Shown here one piece after another: positions 29,342 through 38,460 of a stretch of 64,000 nucleotides of DNA. This stretch comes from Pseudomonas beijingensis (GTDB lineage: Bacteria; Pseudomonadota; Gammaproteobacteria; Pseudomonadales; Pseudomonadaceae). The stretch lies in the NCBI RefSeq assembly GCF_030687295.1, contig NZ_CP117425.1:4034001-4098000 (forward strand). The letters run 5' to 3'. Within the stretch, counting starts at the first letter, position 1. Every line of letters begins with the position of its first letter. A program made the translations under genes and the position numbers. The notes under the pieces are model-generated. The model did no database searches. It worked only from the letters and a program-made list of their open reading frames with translations, and was not told the origin of the DNA.

Positions 29342-29382
29342 AAGGGCTTGTATGACATACCTCATGCAGGCCCTTATTTTTT
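29342..29382 (+). terminator. Terminator after tRNA-Leu
   Basis: The stem AAGGGCTTG pairs with CAGGCCCTT (one G-T pair), followed by ATTTTTT. Confidence 0.8.
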
Positions 29383-29416
29383 CCGCAATCAAAACCCTTT
29401 CCACAATTCGCGACCG

Positions 29417-29494
29417 TCAGTTACTTCGTAGGGGTACCTTCAAGCCCTTTCGCATTCGGATGTATTGCTCTGTCATCCCAACGGTTGCGTGTCC
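29417..29494 (-). pseudogene. Remnant: C-terminal end of a tyrosine recombinase (phage integrase)
   Basis: The minus strand encodes about 25 residues (GHATVGMTEQYIRMRKG and a basic tail) before a stop. This matches the last catalytic block of tyrosine recombinases (LGH...MTE.Y motif) with the nucleophile Tyr still present. Upstream in the same frame the similarity is lost (WDPS instead of a LLGH-type approach), so only a scrap remains. Its position just past tRNA-Leu and before an accessory block suggests the scar of an old integration. The rest of the 315-bp gap (29334-29648) shows nothing else. Confidence 0.6.
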
Positions 29495-29648
29495 CGACGG
29501 GTCCCAAGCTTCGCGCTGGGATGGTCTGACTTCAACGATTGCGGGGTCATGGCGGCTCTCCAGGTCGTTAGGGCGTTCTGTCCGCCGCCGAGATTTAAAG
29601 TCCTTAAGCACGCCTTAAAAGTTATTAACCCGTAACGGCATGTTCTTG

Positions 29649-30761
29649 TCAGGCATGAAATGGATAGTCAATGTAACCATGCTGATCGCCTCCAAAAAAA
29701 CTGCTCGGGTCCGCCGTATTGAGTCTCAGGCCATCATGAAGCCGACGCGGCAGATCAGGGTTTGCCAGGAATGGTCTGCCGAATGCAATGATGTCAGCGC
29801 GGCCCGAGGTCAGCGCTTGTTCGGCGGAGTCGGCGTCATATCCGCCCGCAAGTATCAACACGCCGTTCCAGGTGTGGCGCAGTTGGGCGATGATCGCGTC
29901 CCAGCGCGGGTCGAAATGTTCGTCCTTGACTGTGCCGACCATCGCTGGCTCGACCAAGTGGAGGTACGCCAGATCCCATTGGTTGAGCGCTTCGACAAGG
30001 TGGCCGAACGTCGCCTCTGGGGTGTTATCGCCCATGCCCATGAAGCGCCCCATCGGCGTCAGGCGCACGCCAACGCGCTCGGCACCGACTTCTTCAGCAA
30101 CTGCCGCAACCACTTCCAGCAGAAAACGCGCGCGATTCTCCACGCTGCCGCCATAGGCATCGTCACGCTGGTTGCTGTTGCTGTTGAGAAACTGCTCGAG
30201 CAGGTAGCCATTACCGGCATGAATTTCCACGCCGTCCATGCCCGCATTCAGCGCGTTGCGCGCGGCCAGGCGGTAGTTCTCGACGATGTCTGCGATTTCC
30301 GCCGTTTCCAGAGCGCGCGGCACGGGTACATCACCCCAGACGCCGTTGCCGTTTTCATCGACGATAAAAGTCTTGCCGGGCACCGGCAGAGCGCTAGGTG
30401 CTACGGGCAGGCCGGCGTCGGGTTGAAAGCTGGGATGGGAAACACGACCGACGTGCCACAGTTGCATGAAGATTAACCCGCCGGCCTCGTGCACCGCGGT
30501 GCTGACTTCTCGCCACCCCTGGACCTGTCCCGGGGTGTAGATGCCCGGCGTCCACGCGTAACCCTGAGCCTGGCGAGAGATTTGTGTGGCTTCGGTGATG
30601 ATCAGCGCCGCGCTGGCACGTTGGCGGTAGTACTCGGCGTTCATCGCCGTCGGCACATCGCCCGGTTGGCCGGCGCGTGAGCGAGTCAATGGCGCCATGG
30701 CGACGCGATGGGCAAGGGTGTAAGGACCAAGTGCGATGGGTTGGAACAAACGACGGGTCAT
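29649..30761 (-). CDS. Old Yellow Enzyme-family alkene reductase (FMN)
   Basis: 370 residues of the OYE/NemA/XenB family. It starts LFQPIALGPYTLAHRVAMAPLTR and keeps the substrate pair HAGN (EIHAGNGYLLEQFL), RDDAYGGSVENR, and the C-terminal FMN-phosphate loop (ADIIAFGRPFLANPDLP). It reduces activated C=C bonds or nitro groups with NAD(P)H. It is transcribed in the same direction as the upstream molybdenum oxidase genes, after a 167-bp gap that holds a palindromic operator candidate. It is probably part of the accessory redox block. Confidence 0.92.
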   Translation of the reverse strand: MTRRLFQPIALGPYTLAHRVAMAPLTRSRAGQPGDVPTAMNAEYYRQRASAALIITEATQISRQAQGYAWTPGIYTPGQVQGWREVSTAVHEAGGLIFMQLWHVGRVSHPSFQPDAGLPVAPSALPVPGKTFIVDENGNGVWGDVPVPRALETAEIADIVENYRLAARNALNAGMDGVEIHAGNGYLLEQFLNSNSNQRDDAYGGSVENRARFLLEVVAAVAEEVGAERVGVRLTPMGRFMGMGDNTPEATFGHLVEALNQWDLAYLHLVEPAMVGTVKDEHFDPRWDAIIAQLRHTWNGVLILAGGYDADSAEQALTSGRADIIAFGRPFLANPDLPRRLHDGLRLNTADPSSFFGGDQHGYIDYPFHA

Positions 30762-30875
30762 GGGTAGCTCCAGATTTTAATAAGTGGGATTCAAACGCAG
30801 CAGCGCTGCGAATCAGTGCAGGTAAATTAACCGGGGGCCGCGAGGGTGATAATCCGTGACCGACGCCACGCTGTT

Positions 30876-30890
30876 TTGCGCATGACGCAA
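30876..30890. promoter_or_regulatory. Candidate LysR-type operator (palindrome) upstream of the OYE gene
   Basis: A perfect TTGCG-CATGA-CGCAA palindrome, containing a T-N11-A LysR box (TGCG-N5-CGCA). It lies 115 bp upstream of the OYE start and recurs with one mismatch upstream of the MFS and cytochrome genes. Confidence 0.5.
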
Positions 30891-30928
30891 TGGCGCCCAT
30901 GCTCATCACCGATGAACACGGGCGTGGC

Positions 30929-33163
30929 TCAGGCTGGTTGTGTCGAGCGGGTCAGCGGCAGGTTCAGCCAGCGGCGCCCGGTCGCATTGGCGACGGCATT
31001 GCCAAGGGCGGCGGCCATCGGTCCCTGCACGATTTCAGCGGCACCGAGAAAGGGTTGTCCGGGCTGGTCGAGCAAATGCACATCGACTTGTTTCGGCAGT
31101 TGGGTGAAACGCAGAATCGGATAACCGCTCCAGTCGTAGCTGTGAATGCCCCCTGCGTCGTAAGCGACTTTTTCGTACAGGGTCCAGCTGGCAGACTGCA
31201 CGATTCCGCCCTCGATCTGATTGCGCAGGCCATCGGGACTGATGATCTGGCCGACGTCCACCGCCGTGACCACATGATCGATGCGGATTTCGCCGCTCTG
31301 CGGATGCACCCGCAGCTTCACCGCGATGGCGCAGTAACCCATGATGTTTTTATAGCGGGCAAAGGCGAAACCGATGCCTGCGCCGGGCTCGCTGCTTTTT
31401 TGCGGCCAGCCGATAGCATCACGTACACGTTCCACGACCGCGCGGGCACGTGGGTCGCTCAGATGGGTCAGACGCAAAGCGACCGGGTCGATTCCGGCCT
31501 TGATCGCCAACTCGTCGATACTCGCCTCAATGGCGAATATATTGATATGCGCACCGAGCGAACGCATGGCCGAGGTGCGAAAGGGCATTTCGGTGACAAA
31601 GTTCATGTTGATGCGCGTCGAGTTCAGGTCGTACAGCGGCACCGCGTTGCGATCACCATCCCCTTCGGGCTGTGCGATCGGCACCGACGGCGCAGAGGTG
31701 TAGGGCTGCGCCAGCAGGCGTGCCGGCAACAGGCGTCCAGCGTTGACGATGCGTTCGTTGTGCGGAGTGGTCCATAGCTCGTAGGCCCAGTCCTGCAAGC
31801 GGCCCTGCGTGAGGCCGGCGTCGACCTCAGTGACCATTGCCGAGCTATAGGGCTCCCAAAGATTTTCCTGTTCGCGCATCCATTGCACGCGCACCGGCGT
31901 ACCGGGCACGCGCATGGCAATCAATGCCGCATCGGCGGCGGCATCATCGGCACCGTTGTGCCCGTAACACCCTGAGCCCTCGGTATGAATACAGCGCACC
32001 CGCGCAGAGGGCAGGCGCAGCATTTCGGCAATGCCGGCGCGCAGCGGGTAAACGCCTTGGGTGTGGGTCCAGACGGTGAGAGCGCCGTCCTTGAACCAGG
32101 CCACCGCACACGACGGGCCTATCGAACCATGCATCAGATATTGCTTGGTTACCCGCGCCTGGAAACGCGTGCCGGCCTCGCCGCTTGGCGTGCCGTTGTT
32201 GCTGATCGGATAGCGCCGCGAGGGCAGGCGTTTGAGCAGGCCATGAATCTCCACCGCCTCTGGAATCGCCTCGCCGCCGCTCCATTGCGCAACTTCGCTG
32301 GCACTGCGCATGGCTTTGATCGCTTGCCACTCATCACGGGCGACCACCGCCAGATAATTTCCGTCGCGGATCACCTTGACCACGCCAGCCAGCGCCTCGA
32401 TGGACGCTTCATCGAATGCTTGCAGCATGCAGCCCGGACGCGGAGGGCGGATCACCCGCGCATGCAGCATGCCCGGCAGGCGCATGTCCTGGACGAATGC
32501 CGCGCCGCCGCTGACTTTCGCCGGGATGTCGAGGCGCGGCAACGAATGCCCGATCAGTTTGAAGTCGGCGGTGGCCATCGCCGGTGACTGAGCCTTGGCG
32601 TATTGGTGCAAATCGACATGCTTGATCGCCTCGGCGTAACTCATCCGCTGACCGGCTGGGCCTTCGATCGTACCGTTGCGGGTGCTCAGCAGCGCCCCAT
32701 CGACATGCCAACTGCGCGCAGCGGCATCGACGAGCATTTCTCGCACCTGCGCGGCAGCGTTATACAACGCGGTACCGCTATCGAAAATGCTGTGGCTGCC
32801 GGCGGTGTAGCCTTCGTTGGGCGTCAGCGCAGTGTCGGCGGTGAGCAAGTCGATAGATGTTGCCGGCACCTGCAAACGCTCGGCGGCAATTTGCAGCAGT
32901 GCGGTTTTCACCCCGGTGCCCAATTCGACCTTACCGGTGTAGACGGTAATGCCGTCGGCGCCAATGCGGATCCAGGCGTCGAGATAGGGGTTGGTGCGCA
33001 GGCTTCCGGGGAGGTCGGGGGCGAGTACCACGGTGCCGAGCGTATCGACTTCCGTATCAGCCAAAACGCGCCGCGCCACCGGCATCAGGGTGAACGCCAT
33101 CAGCAACGCACCGCCGCGCAGGAAGGCGCGCCGACTCGGGTTCAAACCATTCGACTCACTCAT
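30929..33163 (-). CDS. Xanthine dehydrogenase-family molybdopterin-binding subunit (IorB/aldehyde oxidase-like)
   Basis: 744 residues from ATG 33163, which overlaps the 2Fe-2S subunit stop (ATGA); an upstream extension lacks a signal. A Tat signal (SRRAFLRGG, about 9-17) sends the folded cofactor-containing protein to the periplasm. The two-part molybdenum-pterin binding fold is visible (KVELGTGVKTALLQIAAERL, EGSGCYGHNGADDAAADAAL, and the C-terminal GGIVQSASWTLYEK). In size and layout it is the large subunit of three-part periplasmic oxidases (IorB-like), with the 2Fe-2S and cytochrome c subunits encoded just upstream. It oxidises aldehydes or N-heterocycles; the substrate is unknown. Confidence 0.9.
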   Translation of the reverse strand: MSESNGLNPSRRAFLRGGALLMAFTLMPVARRVLADTEVDTLGTVVLAPDLPGSLRTNPYLDAWIRIGADGITVYTGKVELGTGVKTALLQIAAERLQVPATSIDLLTADTALTPNEGYTAGSHSIFDSGTALYNAAAQVREMLVDAAARSWHVDGALLSTRNGTIEGPAGQRMSYAEAIKHVDLHQYAKAQSPAMATADFKLIGHSLPRLDIPAKVSGGAAFVQDMRLPGMLHARVIRPPRPGCMLQAFDEASIEALAGVVKVIRDGNYLAVVARDEWQAIKAMRSASEVAQWSGGEAIPEAVEIHGLLKRLPSRRYPISNNGTPSGEAGTRFQARVTKQYLMHGSIGPSCAVAWFKDGALTVWTHTQGVYPLRAGIAEMLRLPSARVRCIHTEGSGCYGHNGADDAAADAALIAMRVPGTPVRVQWMREQENLWEPYSSAMVTEVDAGLTQGRLQDWAYELWTTPHNERIVNAGRLLPARLLAQPYTSAPSVPIAQPEGDGDRNAVPLYDLNSTRINMNFVTEMPFRTSAMRSLGAHINIFAIEASIDELAIKAGIDPVALRLTHLSDPRARAVVERVRDAIGWPQKSSEPGAGIGFAFARYKNIMGYCAIAVKLRVHPQSGEIRIDHVVTAVDVGQIISPDGLRNQIEGGIVQSASWTLYEKVAYDAGGIHSYDWSGYPILRFTQLPKQVDVHLLDQPGQPFLGAAEIVQGPMAAALGNAVANATGRRWLNLPLTRSTQPA

Positions 33164-33633
33164 GTCAGGCTCCCGTTTTGCCCGGCCACCTGTTTGATCG
33201 CCTCGATGATCCGCAAGTGCGTACCGCAGCGGCACAGGTTGCCGGCCATGTGTTCGCGAATGGTGGTCTCGTCCGGGTGTCGATTGCGTTCAAGCAACGC
33301 TTGCGCGCGCATCAGCATGCCCGCAATGCAGTAGCCGCATTGCGCGGCCTGTTTCTCGATGAACGCCGCTTGCAGAGGGCCAGGTTTTTCCGCGCTGCCG
33401 AGGCTTTCCACGGTGCGGATTTTTTTGCCATCGAGGCCGGCGCAGGGCGTCAGGCAGGCGAACACCGGCTGATCATCGACGATCACCGTGCAGGCGCCGC
33501 ATTGACCGAGACCGCAACCGTACTTGGCGCCGTTGAGGTTCAAGTGATTGCGCAGCGCATACAGCAGTGGCATGTCCGGCTCCAGCTCAAGCGGTTGGAC
33601 GGCTCCGTTGACGTTGAGAATGATCTGGCTCAT
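33160..33633 (-). CDS. (2Fe-2S)-binding subunit of a molybdenum hydroxylase (IorA-like)
   Basis: 157 residues with two 2Fe-2S clusters. The plant-type cluster uses YGCGLGQCGACTV plus a later Cys (FACLTPC). The C-terminal cluster uses QCGYCIAGM and NLCRCGTHLR. It passes electrons from the molybdenum subunit to the cytochrome c subunit. It overlaps both neighbours by 4 bp, so the three genes are translationally coupled. It lacks its own Tat signal and probably travels with the large subunit. Confidence 0.95.
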   Translation of the reverse strand: MSQIILNVNGAVQPLELEPDMPLLYALRNHLNLNGAKYGCGLGQCGACTVIVDDQPVFACLTPCAGLDGKKIRTVESLGSAEKPGPLQAAFIEKQAAQCGYCIAGMLMRAQALLERNRHPDETTIREHMAGNLCRCGTHLRIIEAIKQVAGQNGSLT

Positions 33634-34910
33634 TTCGTCTCCTGACGTAACGCTTCAATAGTGGAAGAGAGTTCGTCCCAAGGCTGATCGGGTCTGGCTT
33701 GCTGGCGCAGATACGCGGCGAGGGCGCCGAGTTGCGCGTTGTCTAGGCTGGCGGCGAACGCAGGCATCACCGGGCCGGGCGATCCGGGCGTGGCGGACAA
33801 GCCTTCGAGCACGGTTTTGAGGAAGTTGCGTGGACTGGCCGCTTGCAGCGCCGAGGTGCTTTGCAGTCCCGGGCGACCATCGATTACGCGCATCGGCGCC
33901 GCCGGGCCATGGCACCCGGCGCAGGCCGCGCTGAAGAGCAGGGCGCCGGTCGCATGGCCTGCCGGTTCACTGGCGGGCGTCTTCGGCGGCGTCTGCGTCG
34001 CTGTGTGCGGACTCTCCAGGCTGAGCAGGAATTCGGCAATCGCTTCGGCTTCGCTGGCTGGCAAGCGTGCCAGACTCAAGCTGACCGGACGCATCGGGCC
34101 GGCGGGCGTACCGTGGCCATCGACTATGTCTGCGCGCAGATAGCCAACCAGTTGCTCGCGACTCCACGGGTTGTCGCGTTGGCCCAGACCGACCAGCGCT
34201 GGCGCTTGCCAGCCGTCAACGCTGCCGCCCTGCAAATATTCCGATGATTTTTCCGCGCCGATCAGGTTCAGCGGCGAATGACAGCCGGCGCAATGGCCCG
34301 GGCCGTCGACCAGATAACGCCCGCGATTCCACGCCTCGTTGCGCTGTGCTACCGGCGTCAGTGGCTCTCCGTGCAGGTACAGCAAGTTCCAGAACGACAC
34401 CAGTGGGCGAATGTTCATCGGAAAATTCATCTGGTTTTGCTTGGCCTGCGCGTGCACGGCGGGACCGCTCATCAAGTAGGCATAGGCGTCGGCGATGTCT
34501 GCTTCGCTCATGCGCCGGTAGTGTACGTAGGGGAACGCCGGATAGAGGAAGTGGCCATCGCGAGCAATACCCTGACGCATCGCCCGTTCGAACGCCGGCA
34601 TTGACCACAGGCCAATACCGGTCTGCGCATCCGGGGTGATGTTGGTGCTGAACAGGGTGCCGAACGGCGTCACCAGCGGCAGCCCGCCGGCCAGATATTC
34701 ACCGCCGGGGCGGGTATGGCACACCGCACAATCGCCTGCCTCCACCACCCGCGCCCCGCGTTGCAACTGCGCGGCATCGAATGTTGTCGGGCGTTCGATG
34801 GGCGCAATCGGCGGGCGCCACATCAGCAAAACGGCGCTGATCAGGCCGAGCACGGCGACCAGCGCCACGCAGATCCATAGCGTTTTGGATTTCAGGAAGT
34901 GGCTGTTCAT
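33630..34910 (-). CDS. Triheme cytochrome c subunit of the molybdenum hydroxylase
   Basis: 426 residues from ATG 34910; the longer open frame begins with an unlikely TTG and lacks a signal. One N-terminal membrane anchor (about 10-30) is followed by three heme-binding motifs: CAVCH, CAGCH and CAGCH. It belongs to the cytochrome c family found with IorA/IorB-type or aldehyde dehydrogenase complexes and would pass electrons to the quinone pool or oxidase. It is the first gene of the minus-strand operon; its promoter shares the 295-bp gap with the divergent MFS gene. Confidence 0.93.
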   Translation of the reverse strand: MNSHFLKSKTLWICVALVAVLGLISAVLLMWRPPIAPIERPTTFDAAQLQRGARVVEAGDCAVCHTRPGGEYLAGGLPLVTPFGTLFSTNITPDAQTGIGLWSMPAFERAMRQGIARDGHFLYPAFPYVHYRRMSEADIADAYAYLMSGPAVHAQAKQNQMNFPMNIRPLVSFWNLLYLHGEPLTPVAQRNEAWNRGRYLVDGPGHCAGCHSPLNLIGAEKSSEYLQGGSVDGWQAPALVGLGQRDNPWSREQLVGYLRADIVDGHGTPAGPMRPVSLSLARLPASEAEAIAEFLLSLESPHTATQTPPKTPASEPAGHATGALLFSAACAGCHGPAAPMRVIDGRPGLQSTSALQAASPRNFLKTVLEGLSATPGSPGPVMPAFAASLDNAQLGALAAYLRQQARPDQPWDELSSTIEALRQETK

Positions 34911-35077
34911 GGGACGGAGAAAAACGCGGCAGGCAATGGCAGAACGGATGGGATACGGGTCATGAAAACGCTCCTTGTGACGGCCGGGGAAGGGCGCCGA
35001 CCTGGACGGCTGCGCCAAGGGCCAAAGCGTAGAGAAACCACCAGCGCTGGAGAATTAGCCGCGCACGCAACAGCGCG

Positions 35078-35092
35078 TTGCGCCAGAAGCAA
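35078..35092. promoter_or_regulatory. Candidate LysR-type operator, weaker copy
   Basis: TTGC-N7-GCAA, a T-N11-A palindrome, in the gap between the divergent cytochrome and MFS genes. It is centred 26 bp from the better copy at 35104. Confidence 0.35.
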
Positions 35093-35103
35093 TGCCTGTG
35101 ACG

Positions 35104-35118
35104 TTGCGCGGGACGCAT
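35104..35118. promoter_or_regulatory. Candidate LysR-type operator in the divergent cytochrome c/MFS promoter region
   Basis: TTGCG-CGGGA-CGCAT matches the perfect palindrome at 30876 except for the last base and keeps TGCG-N5-CGCA. It lies between divergent genes, about 88 bp from the MFS start. Confidence 0.5.
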
Positions 35119-35205
35119 TACTGCGTTGCCTGCCACATGGATTCTGCGCATCGACACATGGCCGTAGCCTTGGCAGCACTTTCTTGAACTTAATGAGGTG
35201 TCATC

Positions 35206-36405
35206 ATGCTCACGGGCAACCCGGCCGTTGCGACCAACGCCGAACAGTCGGCGTCACTTTCCGGCCTGATGGTCGCGTTCCTGGCGTTCTGCTGTGGTGC
35301 GGTCGTGGCCAATCTCTATTACGCTCAGCCGATCGTTGAGCTGATTGCACCGCAGATCGGGCTGTCCAGCACCAATGCCAGCCTGATCGTTTCGCTTACG
35401 CAGTTTGGCTACGCGCTGGGCCTGTTGTTGCTGGTGCCGCTGGCCGACCTGATGGAAAACCGCCGTCTGGTCGTCGGCTTCACCCTCGCGGCGAGTGTCA
35501 CGTTGTTGTGCGCCGGCCTGACCCATTCGCCATCGATGTTCCTGGTGTTGTCTTTGCTGATCGGCCTGACGTCGGTGGCCGTGCAGATCCTTGTGCCACT
35601 GGCGGCGCACCTGGCGCCCGAGGCCAGCCGTGGCCGCGTCGTCGGCAACATCATGAGCGGTCTGCTGTTGGGAATTCTGTTGTCGCGGCCACTGTCGAGC
35701 CTGTTGGTCGAAGTGTTCGGTTGGCGCGGGGTGTTTTACAGCGCTGCGACCCTGATGGCGGTCATCGCTCTGATTACCGCGGTGGCACTGCCGCGTCGGC
35801 TGCCAACTCATAAAGCCACGTATGCTGCGTTGATCGGTTCGGTGTTTGCCTTGGCCCGGCGTTATCCGGTGTTGCGTCAGCGCTCGCTGTATCAAGGACT
35901 GCTGTTTGCCAGTTTCAGCCTGTTCTGGACTCTCGCACCGATTGAACTGATGCGTCACCACGGCTTCACCCAGTCACAAGTGGCGATCTTCGCTTTGGTC
36001 GGTGCGGTGGGGGCCATTGCGGCGCCGATTGCCGGGCGTCTGGCCGATGCCGGACATGGTCGCCGTGGCACGTTGGTCGCGTTGTGGCTGGCGCCGGTGT
36101 CGCTGTTGATCGCCGCGCTACCGGGCAGTGGCTATATCTGGCTGGTGGTGTGTGCGGTGCTGCTGGATTTCGCCGTGCAATTGAACATGGTGCTCGGCCA
36201 GCGTGAGGTGTACGCCCTCGATCCACACAGCCGTGCGCGCCTTAACGCGGTGTACATGACCAGCATTTTCGTCGGCGGCGCGGTGGGATCTCTGGTCGCG
36301 AGCCCGCTGTACGAGCATTTCGGCTGGAACCTGTCCGCCGTCGCGGTGGCGCTACTGCCAGCGCTCGCGCTCGGGTTGTTCCTGAGCCGCAAGGCCGATG
36401 TCTGA
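35206..36405 (+). CDS. MFS transporter
   Basis: 399 residues with about twelve membrane helices. The first half has a major-facilitator pattern (LYYAQPIVELIAPQIGLSST, PLADLMENRRLVV), and the second half begins after a central cytoplasmic loop near 215. It is divergent from the cytochrome c operon and followed closely by a LysR gene. The substrate is unknown; import or export of a compound handled by the oxidases is inferred from context. Confidence 0.9.
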   Translation: MLTGNPAVATNAEQSASLSGLMVAFLAFCCGAVVANLYYAQPIVELIAPQIGLSSTNASLIVSLTQFGYALGLLLLVPLADLMENRRLVVGFTLAASVTLLCAGLTHSPSMFLVLSLLIGLTSVAVQILVPLAAHLAPEASRGRVVGNIMSGLLLGILLSRPLSSLLVEVFGWRGVFYSAATLMAVIALITAVALPRRLPTHKATYAALIGSVFALARRYPVLRQRSLYQGLLFASFSLFWTLAPIELMRHHGFTQSQVAIFALVGAVGAIAAPIAGRLADAGHGRRGTLVALWLAPVSLLIAALPGSGYIWLVVCAVLLDFAVQLNMVLGQREVYALDPHSRARLNAVYMTSIFVGGAVGSLVASPLYEHFGWNLSAVAVALLPALALGLFLSRKADV

Positions 36406-36499
36406 ACTCCCGGCGGGTGCGTTCAAGCACGGCGGTACAAGACGACAGGCGAACAGTGATGCACAATTATCCGCGTTCCCTTTCGACCGGACCTCGCTG

Positions 36500-37423
36500 A
36501 TGGACAAGTTGCTGGCACTGAAAATGTTTGTTGAAACCGTGCGTTGCGGGGGCTATTCCTCGGCAGCGCGCAAACTCGGGATTTCAACGTCGTCAGTGAC
36601 ACGGCAAGTGGCTGGGCTGGAACACGAGCTTGGCGCGAGCCTGCTCAATCGCACCACGCGCAACACCAGCGTGACCGTTGCCGGCCAGACCTATTTCGAA
36701 AAAGCCGTGGCAATTCTCGAGGCTATCGACGAAGCCGATGCCGTAGTCGCTGACCGTGGCAGCGAAGCGCAGGGCCGTCTGCGCATCAGCGTACCGGTGG
36801 AGTTCGGTCGGCGTCTTATCGCGCCGCACCTGAATCGCTTGCTCGAGCGGCATCCGGGTCTTGAGATCAGTCTGTCGCTGAGCGATCAGGTCAGTGACCT
36901 GCTCAGCGAGCAGATCGATGTTTCGGTCCGGTTGGGATCGTCCGTGGTCAGTGAAGACATTGTTAGCAAACGCGTGGGACATTTCGAACGGTGGGTGGTG
37001 GCCAGTCCAGATTATCTGGACCGGAGTGGGGCGCTGTGTCACCCACGGGATTTGCTTGAGCATCAATGCCTGCGTTTCGACTACGGGGGCACACACCAGC
37101 ACTGGACCTTTCAAAATGAAGAAGCGCCCATTCAGCTCAACGTCCACGGGCGCCTGCAAAGCAACAATGCCGACATCCTGCGCGAAGCTGCCATCGGCGG
37201 AGGCGGGGTGACGTTGCTGGCTGACTGGCTGGTGCGCGATGATGTTGCAGCCGGCCGGCTGACCCGGTTACTTGAGCATTACGAGGTCAATCCCGGCAGT
37301 GCCAGCACTTGCATCAACGCGTTGTATTTACCCAATCATCGTGGGTCCAGTCGGATCAATGTATTTATCGATTTTCTCAAGGAAATCCTCAGTCTCAATC
37401 CCTGTACCACGCAAACTGAGTAG
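36500..37423 (+). CDS. LysR-family transcriptional regulator
   Basis: 307 residues from ATG 36500; the frame is open upstream but the protein aligns with LysR regulators from MDKLLALKMFVETVRCGGYS. A winged HTH (AARKLGISTSSVTRQVAGLE, about 22-41) and a substrate domain (about 90-300) are typical of the CrgA/AaeR-like subgroup. It follows the MFS gene after 94 bp. It is the obvious candidate to bind the TGCG-N5-CGCA palindromes found in this block; that is inferred. Confidence 0.92.
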   Translation: MDKLLALKMFVETVRCGGYSSAARKLGISTSSVTRQVAGLEHELGASLLNRTTRNTSVTVAGQTYFEKAVAILEAIDEADAVVADRGSEAQGRLRISVPVEFGRRLIAPHLNRLLERHPGLEISLSLSDQVSDLLSEQIDVSVRLGSSVVSEDIVSKRVGHFERWVVASPDYLDRSGALCHPRDLLEHQCLRFDYGGTHQHWTFQNEEAPIQLNVHGRLQSNNADILREAAIGGGGVTLLADWLVRDDVAAGRLTRLLEHYEVNPGSASTCINALYLPNHRGSSRINVFIDFLKEILSLNPCTTQTE

Positions 37424-37547
37424 CCGTTTCCAGCTAACTTGTCCACAGTCGTCGGTACTTTATGCAAGCCTTGGCCGTCCGGCGAAGCCTGGCTGCTGAC
37501 TTGATGGGTGTCCTGGCGTCGCCACGGCGTCTATCACGGAAAGTGAG

Positions 37548-37910
37548 TTACAACCGCCGCCGAAACGCATCGAGAATTTCCCGGGTGCCTTTTTTCATCT
37601 GCAATTGCGCAATGGCCTCCAGTGGGTGCCAAAGGCAATCGCTGATTTCATTCTGTGGCCTGGCTGCCCTTGAGTTGCTGACCGACGCTTCGAATACATG
37701 GTGTTCGGTTCCGCCGTCGCAAATTCGCATCAGATACAGCAGATGTTCGGCGCACAGCCCGGTTTCTTCAGCCAGCTCCCTGAGTGCAGCCTCGGCATGG
37801 GTTTCTCCGCGCTCGACGGTGCCTCCCGGCAGTGTCCAGCTGCTGTTGGCTTTGCGAACCAGCAGAACGTGGCGATCTTCCTCGCAAATGACGGTCGCTC
37901 GAATTTTCAT
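37548..37910 (-). CDS. NUDIX hydrolase
   Basis: 120 residues from ATG 37910 (a TTG 12 bp upstream is possible). The Nudix box GGTVERGETHAEAALRELAEE is intact. It is MutT-like in size, with no further domain. Its substrate is not indicated. It stands alone, convergent with the LysR gene. Confidence 0.9.
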   Translation of the reverse strand: MKIRATVICEEDRHVLLVRKANSSWTLPGGTVERGETHAEAALRELAEETGLCAEHLLYLMRICDGGTEHHVFEASVSNSRAARPQNEISDCLWHPLEAIAQLQMKKGTREILDAFRRRL

Positions 37911-38198
37911 GGCCGTGCTCAATCAGTGACTGTCATTAAATTGAAATATAACTGCAATATTTGAGCCTGACATCAATTGGCTTTGCTCAAACTGTCGATT
38001 TTTTTCAATGTCTTATCCAGTACGACCGCGACGGCGCGAGAAAGACCGAGCTTATTTGAGGCAGTCATCGCCCTATCCCATCTCTCCGACCACCAGCACT
38101 AGGCTTTCGACCGGTTATCGCCTCAAATGAATCAGCTTCAAAAAAATGAATCCATGTTGGGTGCATTGGCCGGCCCCTCCAGGGGAAGGAAGCGAGAT

Positions 38199-38384
38199 AT
38201 GACCACCGTTGAAGACTTCAAGATCAAATCCCATGAGCTCCTGGTGGAGCTCGATACGGCGACAGCGGAAATGATGAAGCTCATATGTGTCCATCAAATG
38301 AGCGGATCGACTTGGGATGAAGCGGTCCAGCGTCAACATGAAGCCTATGAGCAGTGGGTCGCTTATCTGAATGAGCGGAGTTAG
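38199..38384 (+). CDS. Small hypothetical protein
   Basis: 61 residues from ATG 38199, chosen because AAGGA lies 8 bp upstream; in-frame ATGs at 38127 and 38154 are alternatives that would give up to 85 residues. The protein is acidic and helical (SHELLVELDTATAEMMKLIC), without signal or membrane segment. I do not recognise it. Confidence 0.55.
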   Translation: MTTVEDFKIKSHELLVELDTATAEMMKLICVHQMSGSTWDEAVQRQHEAYEQWVAYLNERS

Positions 38385-38460
38385 GTGCCATGGGCGAAAA
38401 ATCTTTGAACGGCGCCTGAACGGCTGGGCCTAATCCTTGGACCAACAAGAGGATTAGGCC

